Shown: positions 12,698 through 24,179, numbered from the stretch's first letter. The stretch is DNA of 64,000 nucleotides from Sipunculus nudus (GCA_026874595.1 CM049320.1:9429464-9493463), one strand, 5' to 3'. Notes: generated by a model not told the origin, from the letters alone. A program made the numbers and translations.

Positions 12698-13132
12698 ACA
12701 TATAAATACAAGCATACATATTCAAATATATGCGTATCTAGTTTGTGTTTTTCGAGTGCGACATGGCTGTTCTATGCCGATAATATTTGAAATGGGAATG
12801 CTTTACTACAACAACAAAAAATGCGAATGATTCATATAATAAGGTTTTTTTTTGGGGGGGGGGGGATTCGATTAAAAAAAATGGTGTATTATTGTTGGGA
12901 CCAACGATTCGTGTCTTTGATATGAGGTAAGATCTGACATGGTCGCAAAAAATTGGTTATATAATTATTATTAGTTACTTATTATCAAAGGATTTAGAAA
13001 TACAATTTATCAATATATCCTATATGACATTCATATTTCTGAACTAATTTACTTGGGAGCCTGTGAACGCCCGGGCGCCTCACACTCCTGGGAGACATTA
13101 TTGTGGTCTTGGCCCTCGGAGATGCTTCCTTA
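12560..13132 (-). promoter_or_regulatory. Region between env and 3' LTR, including polypurine tract
   Basis: In the sense (minus) direction, a purine-rich stretch reading AAGGGGGATG ends about 6 bases before the LTR (plus coordinates about 12,567-12,576). This is the expected place for the plus-strand primer. The rest holds a (TA)n tract (about 12,655-12,695) and a G14-16 run near 12,853 (+ strand), with no open frame. Confidence 0.6.
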
Positions 13133-15025
13133 TTATGATTCTGGCCCATGATTATCATTATTATGTACAGTCTGTTCGGTTTCTGTTTGGGCTGTCCGCT
13201 CAGGTCGTCTTAGCAGAGTGTTCCACGGGGGAAGTTCTGGAGGTTGTCCGTTGCTGTTTCGACGAGCACGGCAGTACCAAATTCCAAGTAGCACAGTGAG
13301 AACGATAAGGATGACGGCCGTTGCTGAGATATTTAAGCCCGACGTCCAAGTCCATGTATTTGCTGGTGCTGTTGCGAGATCACGCAGGGCACGGAGGGTA
13401 CTAGGTTGCAGCTCGTCGAGGGGTGTCCAGGACGGCGCACGAGCTAGGGCCGTCCAATGAAAATCGGGCACTAAACGAAATACATCGGACAGATTAATGC
13501 CCACTGGTATTGAGTTTATCTAAATGTTACTTGCGTATTGGTTCATACCTTTTATATTCCATGATGGTGTTCGGAACTGGCAGTTCGCTCGTAGTGTGAA
13601 CCTGTAGACCCCTGGACTAATAGATGTTTTATGTTCTGGTGCGCCCGTGCAGTGTGACAACGAAGTGACCCCTGGAGTTGACCTAACAAATTCACCCGGG
13701 ATGGGCTCCCACACGGTCGTGCCGTTAAGTTTAATGGTCTTAAAATGACAAAATTTTTCGTGGGCAGCGTCCTGGGTGATGAGAGCCCTCTCACAGCGGT
13801 AATGTAGTCGCGAAAACCTGGGACCGGTGCGGCATATTGGCGGCTGATCACCCACACACCAGGATGGTTCGAATATGGTGCCGTCCGTTGTACTCATGGC
13901 AACTTCATTTGCGACTAGGACCTTTGTAAAAAATAGCTGTGAAGATGGGATCGGCCATGATCGAATAGAGTAGCGCAGGTAGGACTCCTGTCCTCGCAAT
14001 GGAAGTCGTGCACGGAGGACTAACGATGCGGCTGCTGTCCATAGAGGTTCCAAGGTGACACACGAGTAATACCAGCGTGGCGGCAGAGTGACATGGCCAG
14101 AGGCCTGTGCGTTTTTGATAAGCGTATGTAGCTCTGCAGGAGGGAGGATCTCTTCCGTCAGGCGTGTTAATCCTAAAGATTGTCTTTGTCGAAGGTAGCG
14201 CGCTACCTGGCGATGGTATGCTGCCGCGGCCCGTTCTAAAGTGATTAGCGAATGTTCTATCAAATAGAGGTACCATAAGGAACGTATACGCTTCTGTTCT
14301 TGGTGTATCACCGAAGTGGTACTCGAAGTTATGTTGTATAGAGCGACTTGTAAACTGTTAATTCGATTACGGTTATGTATGATGGCTGTTTGCTGAGTTT
14401 TAGTTACCGTGAGTAGTTGGTTAACCCGATGAATAGTCTGGATGGATGTTTTTTGGAGGATCTGCACCTGATGTTTATAATTTTGAAGTTCTTGTTCGGT
14501 CACTGTTCCAAACAGCATGTGTGAAATCGTGCCTATAAAATTAAAAGGTGCCTGCTTACGTCTGGAGTTGATTCGGCGAGGTCCGTTGAGCAGCTGCTGG
14601 GTCCAGTTTAGTCGGCGAACCCAATTTCGGTGTATCGACTTCGGCGTGTTGTTTTGCAGTGTTGGGATTAGAGCGCTTACTTTCTGTGTGGCTTGTACTA
14701 ATGAACTATCTAAATTCGGAGGGTGTAGAATCACTAGAACTGTCCATGTGGTTGTCCAGAGATACACATTCTGTACCTTTGTCAAGGTTATTCCTTGCGG
14801 GATCTCAGCTATACCGTCAGGCGGTATTTCTGGTTGAGCTACAACCGGGTCACCATAACTAATCAGAGCACTCGTCGCCACTATCCAATAAACCTGCCAA
14901 TACATCATACCGAACTCTCTTTTGTGGCCGTAGCCTCGGGCCTCTAGAATGACTATAAGGGAAGGGGGTATGAACTGTTTTATCCCTGCAGGGCACGGAG
15001 TCTGTGAGTTCATTATCGGTGTCAT
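13133..15025 (-). pseudogene. env: env: retroviral envelope glycoprotein, one in-frame stop
   Basis: A 501-codon frame (15025-13520) ends in TAG. The same frame continues to 13133 with a hydrophobic anchor (about 13,340-13,275) and a charged tail. Start: the first ATG overlaps the integrase end. A second Met pair near residue 40 precedes a hydrophobic signal-like stretch and may be the real start. Around residue 155 a basic RRK cleavage-like site is followed at once by the fusion-peptide-like PFNFIGTISHMLFGT. A heptad-rich helix follows (about 180-230), then N-glycosylation sites and cysteines. A basic site followed by an FNFIG...LFGT block is typical of baculovirus F / errantivirus Env proteins. 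Known role of that family: membrane fusion at entry. The single stop separates the ectodomain from its anchor. Confidence 0.8.
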
Positions 15026-16380
15026 CGGGATCTGATTGGACCGGGGGTTGTTTGATTGAACGTGGTTGGTTAATCAAGGATAACGCTTGTGACTCAGCAG
15101 CTGGCATTGAGTGGCGTGTACTATAAGGACCTGTGGAGTTAAGAGTGCGGGGATCAGGTGTGGCGGGGGTCATGAGTTCAGCTGAATGGGCAGCATTGTT
15201 GTTTAATTCTAGATTATTTAAGTGATTGGGCGATGATTGTGGAAGATGATGACTTGAAGGTGCAAGGGGTGTCGCATCAGGGTTTAACTGAGGACGCCTG
15301 CGGCGGGGCCTGGGGTTAACTTCATCCCATCTGATATTAGGGTCGATTAGCCGTACGCTCTCTCGGTGGAGTTTTTTTGTTTGTCCAGTCGTTTGGCAGC
15401 GTAAATGGCAGGTAGAACCAGAGACACGTGAAACTAACCACTCGGGGTCCCAGCGTGATGTGAAGGTGCGTGGTTCAGGCACTTTTATAACCACGTGGTC
15501 ACCCATCCTGATGTCGCTTGCCTGTGCACGTTTCGCGAGACGGTCCCGATTGTAATGGCGTGAATCCGTTGTACGATCTCGTGCGTCCGTTAGCGCTTGG
15601 GCAAGGTCATCTAATCTATTTCCAAACGGTTGCCAAGAGGCGGTGCTTTGGAGAAGCCTAGTCAAGGGGGCTCTAGGTTGTCTTCCGTACATTAAAAAGA
15701 ATGGAGAGTAGTTTGTGACTGAGCTTACACTAATGCGATATGCAAATAAAACGTCACCCACGTGATCTTCCCATGTTTCAGGTTTGTTATTTACGGCTTT
15801 TGCCAAGGCTTCCTTGAATGTGCGGAGGAAACGCTCTATTTTTCCATTACTTTGGGGTCTGATTGGTGTTGTCCGCCGGTGTTCCACCCCTAATACCCGT
15901 AAATATTCCTCCCAATCGTGTGCAATGAATTCACAACCGTTATCTGTTATGACTACTTCTGGGACGGAGTGTCTTGGGAGAAACTTGTCAGCGAATGTAT
16001 CCCAAATTACAGCATTAGTTTTGCACGGTATAGGGTAGGCTTCTGCCCACCCAGTACAATGACATATGATTGTAAGCATGTACGCATTGCCCTGAGTGGA
16101 CCGCGGGAGTGGACCTATGAGGTCCATACCAACGACTTACATGGGGGACGCTGCCAGAGGCATTTCACCCATAGGCGCATGATCTTGATGTCGGCTGTGA
16201 GCCTGACACGTGGCACATTTCTTTAAGACTGCACGAACGAACCGACGCATACCTGGCCACACATAGGCTTGGCAAATGCGGGCCAGCGTTTTTTGGGTGG
16301 ACATATGGCCAACTTCTCTATGGGCCCTAAGCGTTACTTTTTCTTGGTATTCAAATGGTAAGACCAGCCGAGGGTACTCT
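14859..16380 (-). pseudogene. pol: integrase
   Basis: A 422-codon open part (16127-14859) carries the catalytic core: D in MDLIGPL, D in VITDNGCEF and E in SNGKIERF, the DDE triad of retroviral integrases. A C-terminal module resembling GPY/F (FTSRWDPEWLVSRV) and a Ser/Pro-rich tail follow. Upstream in the same frame is an HHCC zinc-binding domain (H..GH then KKCATCQ). It is separated from the core by TAA at 16137-16139 and from RNase H by TGA at 16383-16385. The 3' end overlaps the start of env in another frame. Known role: inserts viral cDNA into host DNA. Confidence 0.85.
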
Positions 16381-16385
16381 GGTCA

Positions 16386-18112
16386 GTTTAGACGCGGTGT
16401 TGCCGTGCTATAGAGAACGCCGTTAATAGTAACATAATCGGAATCCTCATCATTGGCTCCTTTAAACTGCTCGAGGAACTGTGATTGTTGCCACTGGCTA
16501 AAGAAATCTAGATTTAGGCCGTCCATGAGTACTGGTATTTGTTCCGCGTTAAGGTCATCAGGGTATGCATTCGGAGCGATCCATTCGACGTCTGAGTCGA
16601 TCACAGCAATTGTTTCTGTAGGTGGAATGCGCGATAAGAAATCGGCGCGAATATTGTTCCTTCCACGACGATACTGAATACGAGCAACATATTCTGCAAA
16701 GAGTAAGGCCCAGCGTTGTATCTTAGTGTTAGCCATTTGTTTTGTGAAGAGGCAAGTTAAGGGTTTATGATCCGTAAACACGGTGAAATTGGCGCCGTAC
16801 AGATACGGTCTGAGCTTCGTAATACAGTAAATCACGCTATATGCTTTGCGTTCGATGGTGGGCCAACGGCGTTGGCTGGACGAGAGTTGATGGGACACGT
16901 ACTGCACCACGCGTTCGGTGCCGTCTTCATGTATTTGACATAGAATTCCACCCACTGCAAACGCGCTGCTGTCAGTGTATAAACGGTATGGTTACTCGGG
17001 GCGGGGGTGGCTCATAACTTGATTCGACGTCAGAAGGTCTTTAAGCTTGTTAAAAGCAGATTCACACTCCGGTGTCCATCGGAAACGAGCGTGTTTCCGT
17101 GTGAGAGCTACTAAAGGTTCTGATATTTCGGCATAACGGGGCATGCATTGGCGATAATAGCCTGTCATGCCAAGAAACGATCGCACCTGCCTGACAGTTT
17201 TCGGTACTGGCATGTCACGAATTGCAGATGTTTTTTTCTGGATCTGCTGAGATACCATTTTTGTTTACGTGGTATCCTAAGAGTTTTATGTCTTTTAACC
17301 CGAAATGACATTTGGAGGCCTTGAGTTTTAAATTTGCCTGCCTAAGTCCGTCGAATACCAATTTGAGGTGTTGCGCGTGTTCCTGTTCGGACCTACTGTA
17401 AATGACAATGTCGTCAATGTACACTAAAATGCATTTTCCCAATAAATCATGGAACAGGAATTCCATAATTCTCTGGAAATGGCTCGGTCCCGTAGATAAT
17501 CCGAACGGGCATCGGACGAATTCAAAAAGACCCCTGTGACAAACAAAAGCGGTTTTTTTCTATATCATCAGGGTGCACGGGGACTTGGTGGTATCCGCTT
17601 TTAATGTCCAAAGTTGAGAAAACCGCTCTGTAGCCAATTGGGTCGAAAATGTCTTGAATGTTCGGTAAAGGATATCTATCCTTCTTTGTAATGGCATTGT
17701 GGCGCCGGTAATCGACACAGAATCGTGTCGTGCCGTCAGATTTTGGTACAAGTGTAACAGGTGACGCCCATGCGGACTGAGACGGGCGTATTATTCCCTG
17801 CTCTAACATGGAGTCAATTTCTCTCGAGGTAGTGTGGCGTTTGGTTAGAGGCGTACGGTAGGGACGTTGAGCAATGGGCCCTCCTTCCGTATATATGCGG
17901 ATGGGGCTCAAGTTACATAGACTTAAAGGACTGTTAGGATCCGCGAATACATCATATTCAACTAAGATTTCGTTGATTGAAAGGATATGCGAAGGAATTA
18001 TAGTGTCAGCTAGTCCTGCTACTCCGGGATAGTGAGGTCCTAATAAGGGCCACTTTTTGCTAAACCACGTGAGGGCCCCTGTCGAGATTGAGAGAAAGGC
18101 TTTTCCTTTCTG
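16386..18112 (-). pseudogene. pol: reverse transcriptase and RNase H
   Basis: The RT fingers and palm (17522-18112) show FCVDYRRHNAIT, YPLPNIQDIF and STLDIKSGYHQV. The catalytic YIDDIVIYS box is in the next open part (17466-17215). RNase H (about 16986-16386) has YTDSSAFAVGG, IERKAYSVIY, VFTDHKPLTCL and RRGRNNIRADFLSR. Breaks: the frame moves by one across two A7 runs (sense strand), at about 17,553-17,559 and 17,229-17,235, and a TAA at 16992-16994 lies just before the first RNase H aspartate. Both frame breaks are in homopolymers, so assembly error is possible as well as decay. Confidence 0.88.
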
Positions 18113-18429
18113 AAGAGAATCTATGCCAAGTACACAATCATGCGCCATATCTTTAATCACATACACGGTGATATTTCCTGCCCCCTTTACTTGAAGTTGT
18201 GTGACTCCGAAAACATGGAGTGGCTGGCCCGTTACCGACTGAAGTTGCAGGGTGGTTTTCTCTTAAATGGGTGGGCGGTGGTTACTCTGTGCAATATATA
18301 GAAATCGATCATGCCCCAAAGCGTCCGGGACGCGCCCGTGTCGACCAGTGCCAATACAGAAACTGTATCAAACTTGAGTCGGACATGGGGGCGTACCGGA
18401 GGCGCGTCTGCGGCCTCTATGAGTTTAAA
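18113..18429 (-). pseudogene. pro: retroviral aspartic protease
   Basis: The active site reads ALVDTGASRTLWG (aspartate codon at 18340-18342), and the C-terminal VLGIDSL motif is at about 18,133-18,113. The reading frame enters from the slippery site at 18423-18429. A one-base frame change near 18,250-18,260, in an A-rich run, divides the active-site half from the C-terminal half. Known role: cleaves Gag and Gag-Pol during maturation. Confidence 0.8.
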
Positions 18430-19614
18430 TCAAAGAAAGGATTGTTTGGAGCTAGGCTACGTTGATGATCAGGAAGGGGCTGTGCACTGGATGCCGGGAG
18501 AGACGAGTTAACTGCTGCAACTTGCGATGTATTATATCTATGGTTTTCCTTAGTAGACCCATGTAGGGGTGTTCGATGTTGATGAGGGTTTCTGTTTCTA
18601 TGTTGCCTAGACTGGTGTGTATGGGTCCGAGCTAGTCGGGCCCTGCACTCACGAGCTAGATGGCCCAGCTTGTTGCAAGCAAAACAGATTGGTTTACCAT
18701 CGGGAGTCCAGGCTTGGGATGGACGGTGGTTATTTGTATGATTGTTGGGGCGTGACTGAGACTGGGAAATGGCAGCGACTGTTTGTGGGGGGGGGGGGGG
18801 GGGGGGGGTTTAACTGTAAATGGGCTAACGAGTGCTCAAGGGAAGTCAGGCGATCGAGTAGTAACTCATTACTTACCGCCGCCGGTGTGTTGGTTACTGC
18901 GGACACGTCCATGGGTTCCTCCTCGCGTCCAAGTCGGGCATATGCGATTTCACCGGCCTCGTACGATGATGTTAATTCGAATGCCATTTCTACGGTGGTT
19001 GGTCGACCTTCGGCTACCAGTCGGCGTGCTAGGTGAGTTGAGCGGAGACCCCTGGCGTAGGCTTTCAGGAGAAGTCGGGTCTGGTCCTCATTTGTTGCGT
19101 GTCTTGGGTAAGCAGCTAAGGCGGCTTCCCGAAAGCGTCTGATAAATCCAGCTAATGTCTCATTACTGTTCAGTTTCATGTTTTTTATCCTATCTCTTAA
19201 ATAGGAAGCCTCGTCAGCGGGTAGGAAAGCTGATTGCAGATGTGATTTCACCTCTGCCCACGGCGTGTCTAGGCGGTTTCCTTGGGGATCCCCTGCTTGC
19301 GCCCTCTGTGTAAGATATCTTTCCAATTCGTCTGCTAAGGCCCCCGTGCATGTTCGCAGAGCTATTGTTAAGATATCGGCATTAAAGTTGGTGTAATGTA
19401 GAGCTCTTTCAACCTCTTTTGTCCAGGTACGAAATGCCGTTGGTGTGGAACCTGAGCATATCGACGTGCGTTCCACTAACCTGTTTAGCTGGTGGCGGTG
19501 CGTCTCGCGACGGATTCTTGAAAGTTCTCGTTCTTCCCTGGCCTTTTCAAATTGTATGAGTCCTTCTGTTAAATGACTGAACTGCTGGGCATCCATGACG
19601 TGTAGGTACTGCAT
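18417..19614 (-). pseudogene. gag: gag: capsid and nucleocapsid
   Basis: The N-terminal 294-codon frame (19614-18730) contains a gypsy-type capsid/retrotransposon-gag region (about residues 50-215: WTKEVERAL, FLPADEASYLRDRIKNMK, ETLAGFIRRFREA). It runs into a polyproline stretch encoded by a C22 run (G at 18787-18808 on +). The frame changes there. Beyond it another frame carries a zinc knuckle CX2CX4HX4C (18645-18686) and a basic Gln/Asn-rich tail that ends at TAG 18417. Known role: forms the particle shell and packages RNA. The C22 run is hypermutable and hard to sequence, so the break may not be real. Confidence 0.85.
18423..18429 (-). promoter_or_regulatory. -1 ribosomal frameshift site T TTA AAC between gag and pro
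   Basis: In the nucleocapsid frame the codons read GAT TTA AAC TCA TAG, so the heptamer T TTA AAC (XXXYYYZ) lies one codon before the gag stop (18417-18419). A -1 slip there enters exactly the frame of the protease. Five bases downstream a hairpin can form (GAGGC, 9-nt loop, GCCTC). TTTAAAC is one of the best-established slippery heptamers. Efficiency is untested. Confidence 0.8.
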
Positions 19615-19655
19615 GTAATATCTGACAATCAGAAGTAACTGGCACGCGTCGTCAG
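19615..19655 (-). promoter_or_regulatory. Retroviral leader with possible primer-binding site
   Basis: In the sense direction the LTR end CTTACA is followed by CTGACGACGCGTGCC. No exact TGG start is seen. TGACGACGCG agrees at 8 of 10 positions with the complement of a tRNA-Ser(GCU) 3' end (TGGCGACGAG), so this is only tentative. The leader is unusually short (about 41 bp before the gag ATG). Confidence 0.35.
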
Positions 19656-20652
19656 TGTAAGGTTTTAACTGGGGGTAAGATGACTCAAGCCAGGTTTACT
19701 GAAGAGACGTGTTTATTCATCTTTCTCCAAAAATACAATATCACATTTTCTGCCTGTCACCCTACCTACCGGCCCTTGTCCCCGTCAATCATTCAACCCG
19801 GCTCGCCATTGACCGACGCTCCCGGTGCCCCGCCTCAGAAGAGACCAGGCTGGGGAGGCCAGACCAATAGAAAGACGGGCGCCGGCCGCGGGGCTATGCC
19901 TTTGTTTAAAAGTATGAACTACCTGTTACAAAGCCCGATCACTATCAGCTTGTTCTAATAACTCCGGCATCTAATGCCTGTCAGCTAAACAAACATGTAC
20001 ACAGAAGAATCTACTTCATATATTTTATCTTAATCCTAGCCAGGTGCGGCCGGTACTTCGACCCGGTATAATTATCAAAGTATTGACACCGGTGACTCGG
20101 CTAGCAGGTTAATTGCATCATCCCATATGGCAAGGGTCACGATATCGGCCGTCGAAACCAAATCAAGACTAATTGGTAATATTATAAAATATACACTCCT
20201 TGGTGAGAGATGTAACAACAAATTACAAAATGACTAAAATCTAAATACTTGTAATAATATAAAAATTAAATAGGCGTAAGATATACTGATTCTAACATGA
20301 CAATAGAAAAGGATAGATTCGTATATAATAATCTTCAAGATTGCGTAACAATGAGAGAGAGCCAAGGGTGACCGGGCGGCTTGTGAATCTTGTACAAATA
20401 TACTACAGTTTACTATGTTCACCTTTCGTGTATATATATATTAAATAAAATGCACTTCATATACATAACAGTATTCTTAGTTCACTTCATATACATAACA
20501 ACAGTATTCTTAGTTCTATATATTTACAACTATGGTATGACTTTAAATTAGTCAGTAAGATATAATAATATTTCTGCTGTCTCTGTATGTTTTAGTTGAA
20601 AACATGATATTGAATTACAATTTAAGAGGTGGGCGGCATGTCAGATCTTACA
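19656..20652 (-). repeat. 5' LTR of the retrovirus
   Basis: 997 bp, ends TGTAAG/CTTACA. It is colinear with the left LTR apart from a ~14-bp deletion near 20,440 and a few substitutions. It also holds the internal 31-bp tandem duplication. It should carry the promoter, but no clear TATA box is assigned. Confidence 0.92.
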
Positions 20653-20656
20653 CAAG

Positions 20657-23600
20657 GATAAGTAAGTTTCTCCCCAATTTTATCTCCGGTAGTATTAAAT
20701 ATAATTTTTTAAAAAATCATTAGTTCGAACACCATTTGTTCATATGTGTGGGAAACGTGTGTGAAGCTGTCGTTGCTACGCCTGAGCTATAGCTTGGCTG
20801 CGGTAAATATGGGCGATAATACGAGAACAAAGCCATCAGTGACAGAGCGGGCGATGGCTCACTGTTATCCATCAAAATGGAAGTCATCCGATCATAAGCG
20901 TCATTTTTTTTTTATCGACGGAATACTATAATACATGGCTAATTATTAATATATGTCAGAAATGTGGGAACTGATGGATTTGTTTTATTATTCCGAAGTT
21001 ATTAAGGGAAAGTAAGGTTTACACTTAACAGTCGTCCGTCATGAATAAGGGCAGAAGTTGATGTTGAGTGACCACATCTGTCCAAAAATCGATCAAGTGA
21101 TTCCTCAACACGAGACCTCTCTAGATATATTTGTTGCGCATTATTCTTGACAAAACAAACCATTTGCGCATTCATAATTCCGGTTAATATTATTCCAGTG
21201 ATTTACTGCTCAGTTACTGGATATATCGCTCTCCGCTTCAGCGAGCTACATTGAACCGCAGAAGTAACATCTAGCTGACTCGCTTTATCAAAGGCCGTGC
21301 TACGCTGCGCCTGACACCGCGGGACCATAGGCGCACAATAAAGTTAATGGGCTTATCATGTCTTAATTGCAATTAGCGCACGACTGACACTCGCGACCTG
21401 GTAGGGCTTCTGACAGTCGTTACTCCATCCCTGTAAACTCCTTGATATAATTAAATATTTGTCGTAGAAAGATCGCACAGTAAATGGATACTCTTTTTGA
21501 TTCGGATAAGTCGTGTCGATTTGCATAACAAGGTAACTAGTGTCAGTCCACCACTTTTTAACACACCTAACAATTTACAAATTTACTAGAATACACTAGT
21601 TAGTACAGTCCCCATCAGATGTCGTGCACAATTGGTTCAGACGAGTTTAGGAATTACTTATCATATTTCTGAACACATGTTTAATTTCAGTTTTGGCACA
21701 GAATGTTCGTACTTGGGTGCGTATATCCCCGTTTGTTTAATGCCTTTCTAAATTTAGGTATTCTAATCTTCTGTTGAAGCATTTAGGACCTCTTGATTTT
21801 AGACGAATTAGCAACAATTAAAAATAAGCTTATGTTTATGTTAAAACACTGGGGGAGCAAGCTTAGAGCACAGACGTATATAATAAGTACACTTAGATGC
21901 TAATGCGCATTAGAAAGAAGAGGCAGATTCAATAACATCACATGAGAACGAACACCAACAGTTTGTAGTAGTCTTAACAGAATAGAGCAACAGCTATCAA
22001 GATTGAACAGGAGATATATGAAAACTTTTCCTCTTTGAAGTTGGTAAGCTGGACTTGACGGTATAATTAATTAATTTTCGTGATTCATATAGACAGTTTA
22101 TTTGCCAATTGGCGTGCAGTATATTTATTAAGCTGTTTACATGTCCGCGTATATACATACATTCGAAAACCCGTTAACTGGCAGACCTATATATTTGAAA
22201 CATTGGATCCAGCTGGTCTTCCATAAAAAGATGGTGAAGTGACGTCATTTTGCCCCGAATTCTCTATCCTATGCGTGGAAATCGCTCCTATGGCGATTTT
22301 CACGCATATACACTTATAAGCTGACGGTCACATGGAAACAACCCAATAAAAACTGTTCACGCGTATACTAAATATAAGACACAAACTAAATACAACATTC
22401 TCATGGTATTATTATATACATTTTACCTGCGGGATTTGCATGCTTAAATACCATACAATTTACATGCGTAATTAAAGTCTATATATATGGGTGGGGCTTT
22501 AGCAAGCTTATATGCTCCCCAGCAACTTCACTTGTACGTTATGCATATTAAATTGTTTTAGATCAGCTTTTAACTGTTAATGTTTGTATCTAATATGATA
22601 TACTTTAAGACAATTCGATGGTTAATTAGTGCTTATTGTAATAAGGCTAGCTATGACTGTTACGCGCAATGCGCATGATTTTTAGAAAGGTGAATCCCAA
22701 ACGGACTGGTATGCAGTTTTACATACAATAAAACAAAATGTGCTCACAAATTCGCATTGCGTACATTGTATTATTATAAATGGATGTAAAAAAACCCTGC
22801 CAATCTGTTTGTCATTCACCTTTCTTAGGAGCATGTGCATTGCGTGTAACGATGAACCAGAATTGCGGTTTTTTAATTGAATCAGAACCTGACAACCCGG
22901 AAGAAACTTTGATTTCACAGATTACTGATTTTAAACTGCTTTTGCATTTGGGTTAAAAAAAAATACGATCTTTATTTGTTCATATAAGGTATAAGAACAC
23001 TTAGTGTCCATCATCTCCAACAAAAGATCAATAATGTTCAAGAGCCCGGAGCCGTGTCAGCGACACATTGTGGCTGGCTTTGACAAAACTTGGCTGACTT
23101 TTGTCGGAAGCCCACTTTCGTGTCTCGACTTAGCTTGGCAAATATTCGGCCGCTTAAAATGGGTTGTCAGAATTTGCGTCAATAAGGCGATGTTGCAAAG
23201 TAAAAATAAAATTTTTAAAAGTTGGTTATTTACGTCTATATTTTAAGTGTAATTGATTATATATTATATATACTTATCTAAGTTTTATTCATTTTATCCA
23301 CGATGTATAAAGCTAGGTTTTGATTATATGTCGAAATTATGAGTCTTGGTTATTTTGCCGATCTGCACTTTATACCCGAACAAACACATTTAGAATGCTT
23401 TCAGCAACCAGAAAAAGAAATAAAAGATAAACAATAATGTAAAAGTCACTTCAATCACCAGCAAGATATTGAGCAGCTGAGTAGATGGTTTCAGCCAAGC
23501 CTATCAAATGATAACACGTCCCCGGCAGTCAAGCTTGGTGTACCTATCGCGTTACGTCTGACATCCCCTCCGCTTACGTGTATACATATAACCTTATATA

Positions 23601-24160
23601 TGCGCGATATAACGCTGAGTACACGTATGAACAGCGTTTGAGAAACCCCCCAGTTTTATTTCTTTCGACCCGTCGTCGTTCTGTTCAGAAAATTAAGAAT
23701 ATTTATTCTGTATTTTTACCACTGCCTTGTGATCCATGAAATTGCAGTGTGTACACAAAACGTTACCTTGGGGTTACGCGTACTTATTTTTTGGTAAAAC
23801 AGACGCCTTAATGTAAAACAAACGTAGTATAGCGTTACATGTACACCCTGATTTTTGCAGCTTATAAACATACAAACTCACATCGTCTGTGGCCCAATAG
23901 CAAACTCAGTCTTACTTTGCGCCCACATAACATCACATCCCTACTATTGTTGTAAAGGTTATTATTCTGTTACAGAGATTCTATATGTGAATAAGCGGGA
24001 TCGACTGTAGACTACAATAGGCCTTCATTCAGTTCTTACTACTGGGCTATCGCTAATATTAAGATTGCTAATATAGGTACTTAGGCCCATCTGTTGGTTT
24101 CATCTTTTTTTCAGAATCACATTGTTTTTTAAGCTGTGCAAAGTCGGATCACTTTTGCTT
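20657..24160. other. Intergenic, no gene seen apart from a hairpin element
   Basis: AT-rich sequence without convincing open frames. The only structured object is the inverted repeat at 22,656-22,853. The start may be the displaced end of the SLC5 3' UTR. Confidence 0.5.
22656..22853. mobile_element. Hairpin/MITE with ~40-bp inverted arms
   Basis: The arm at 22,656-22,695 (containing TTACGCGCAATGCGCATG and AGAAAGGTGAAT) is repeated inverted at 22,814-22,853 (ATTCACCTTTCT, CATGTGCATTGCGTGTAAC) with few mismatches and a ~118-bp spacer. ATGA occurs at or near both outer ends. The open frame on the minus strand across it is not gene-like. Confidence 0.55.
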
Positions 24161-24163
24161 AAA

Positions 24164-24179
24164 ATGTCGGCGGCCGCAG
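24164..24179 (+). CDS. Possible tiny first coding exon (MSAAA)
   Basis: An ATG with an A at -3 opens ATG TCG GCG GCC GCA G and meets a consensus GTAAGC donor at once, in a short GC-rich island. No downstream exon in the right phase was found, so it may be chance. Confidence 0.2.

Larger units (their letters stand above)
11547..20652 (-). mobile_element. Ty3/gypsy-type endogenous retrovirus with env, full length but broken
   Basis: Seen: two ~1-kb direct repeats (11547-12559 and 19656-20652), each bounded by TGTAAG and CTTACA, flanked by CAAG (11543-11546 and 20653-20656) as a 4-bp target duplication. Coding is on the minus strand in the order gag, protease, RT, RNase H, integrase, env, so the right LTR is the 5' LTR. 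Total length is 9,106 bp. By eye the LTRs differ at about 17 substitutions and four short indels (about 1.7%), so insertion is fairly recent. Damage: frame changes in gag, protease and RT, and in-frame stops at 16992, 16383, 16137 and 13520. Domain order places it with gypsy/errantivirus-like elements; the exact clade is inferred. Confidence 0.9.

Noticed and set aside
14517-14837. 106-codon + strand frame opposite env
   Set aside because: Antisense shadow of the envelope gene.
17229-17559. A AAA AAC heptamers in the RT region as programmed -1 frameshift sites
   Set aside because: The change of frame seen is in the opposite direction to a -1 slip, so these are indels or sequencing errors.
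18220-19142. Several + strand frames opposite gag and protease
   Set aside because: Shadows; the minus strand carries DTG, the zinc knuckle and the capsid signatures.
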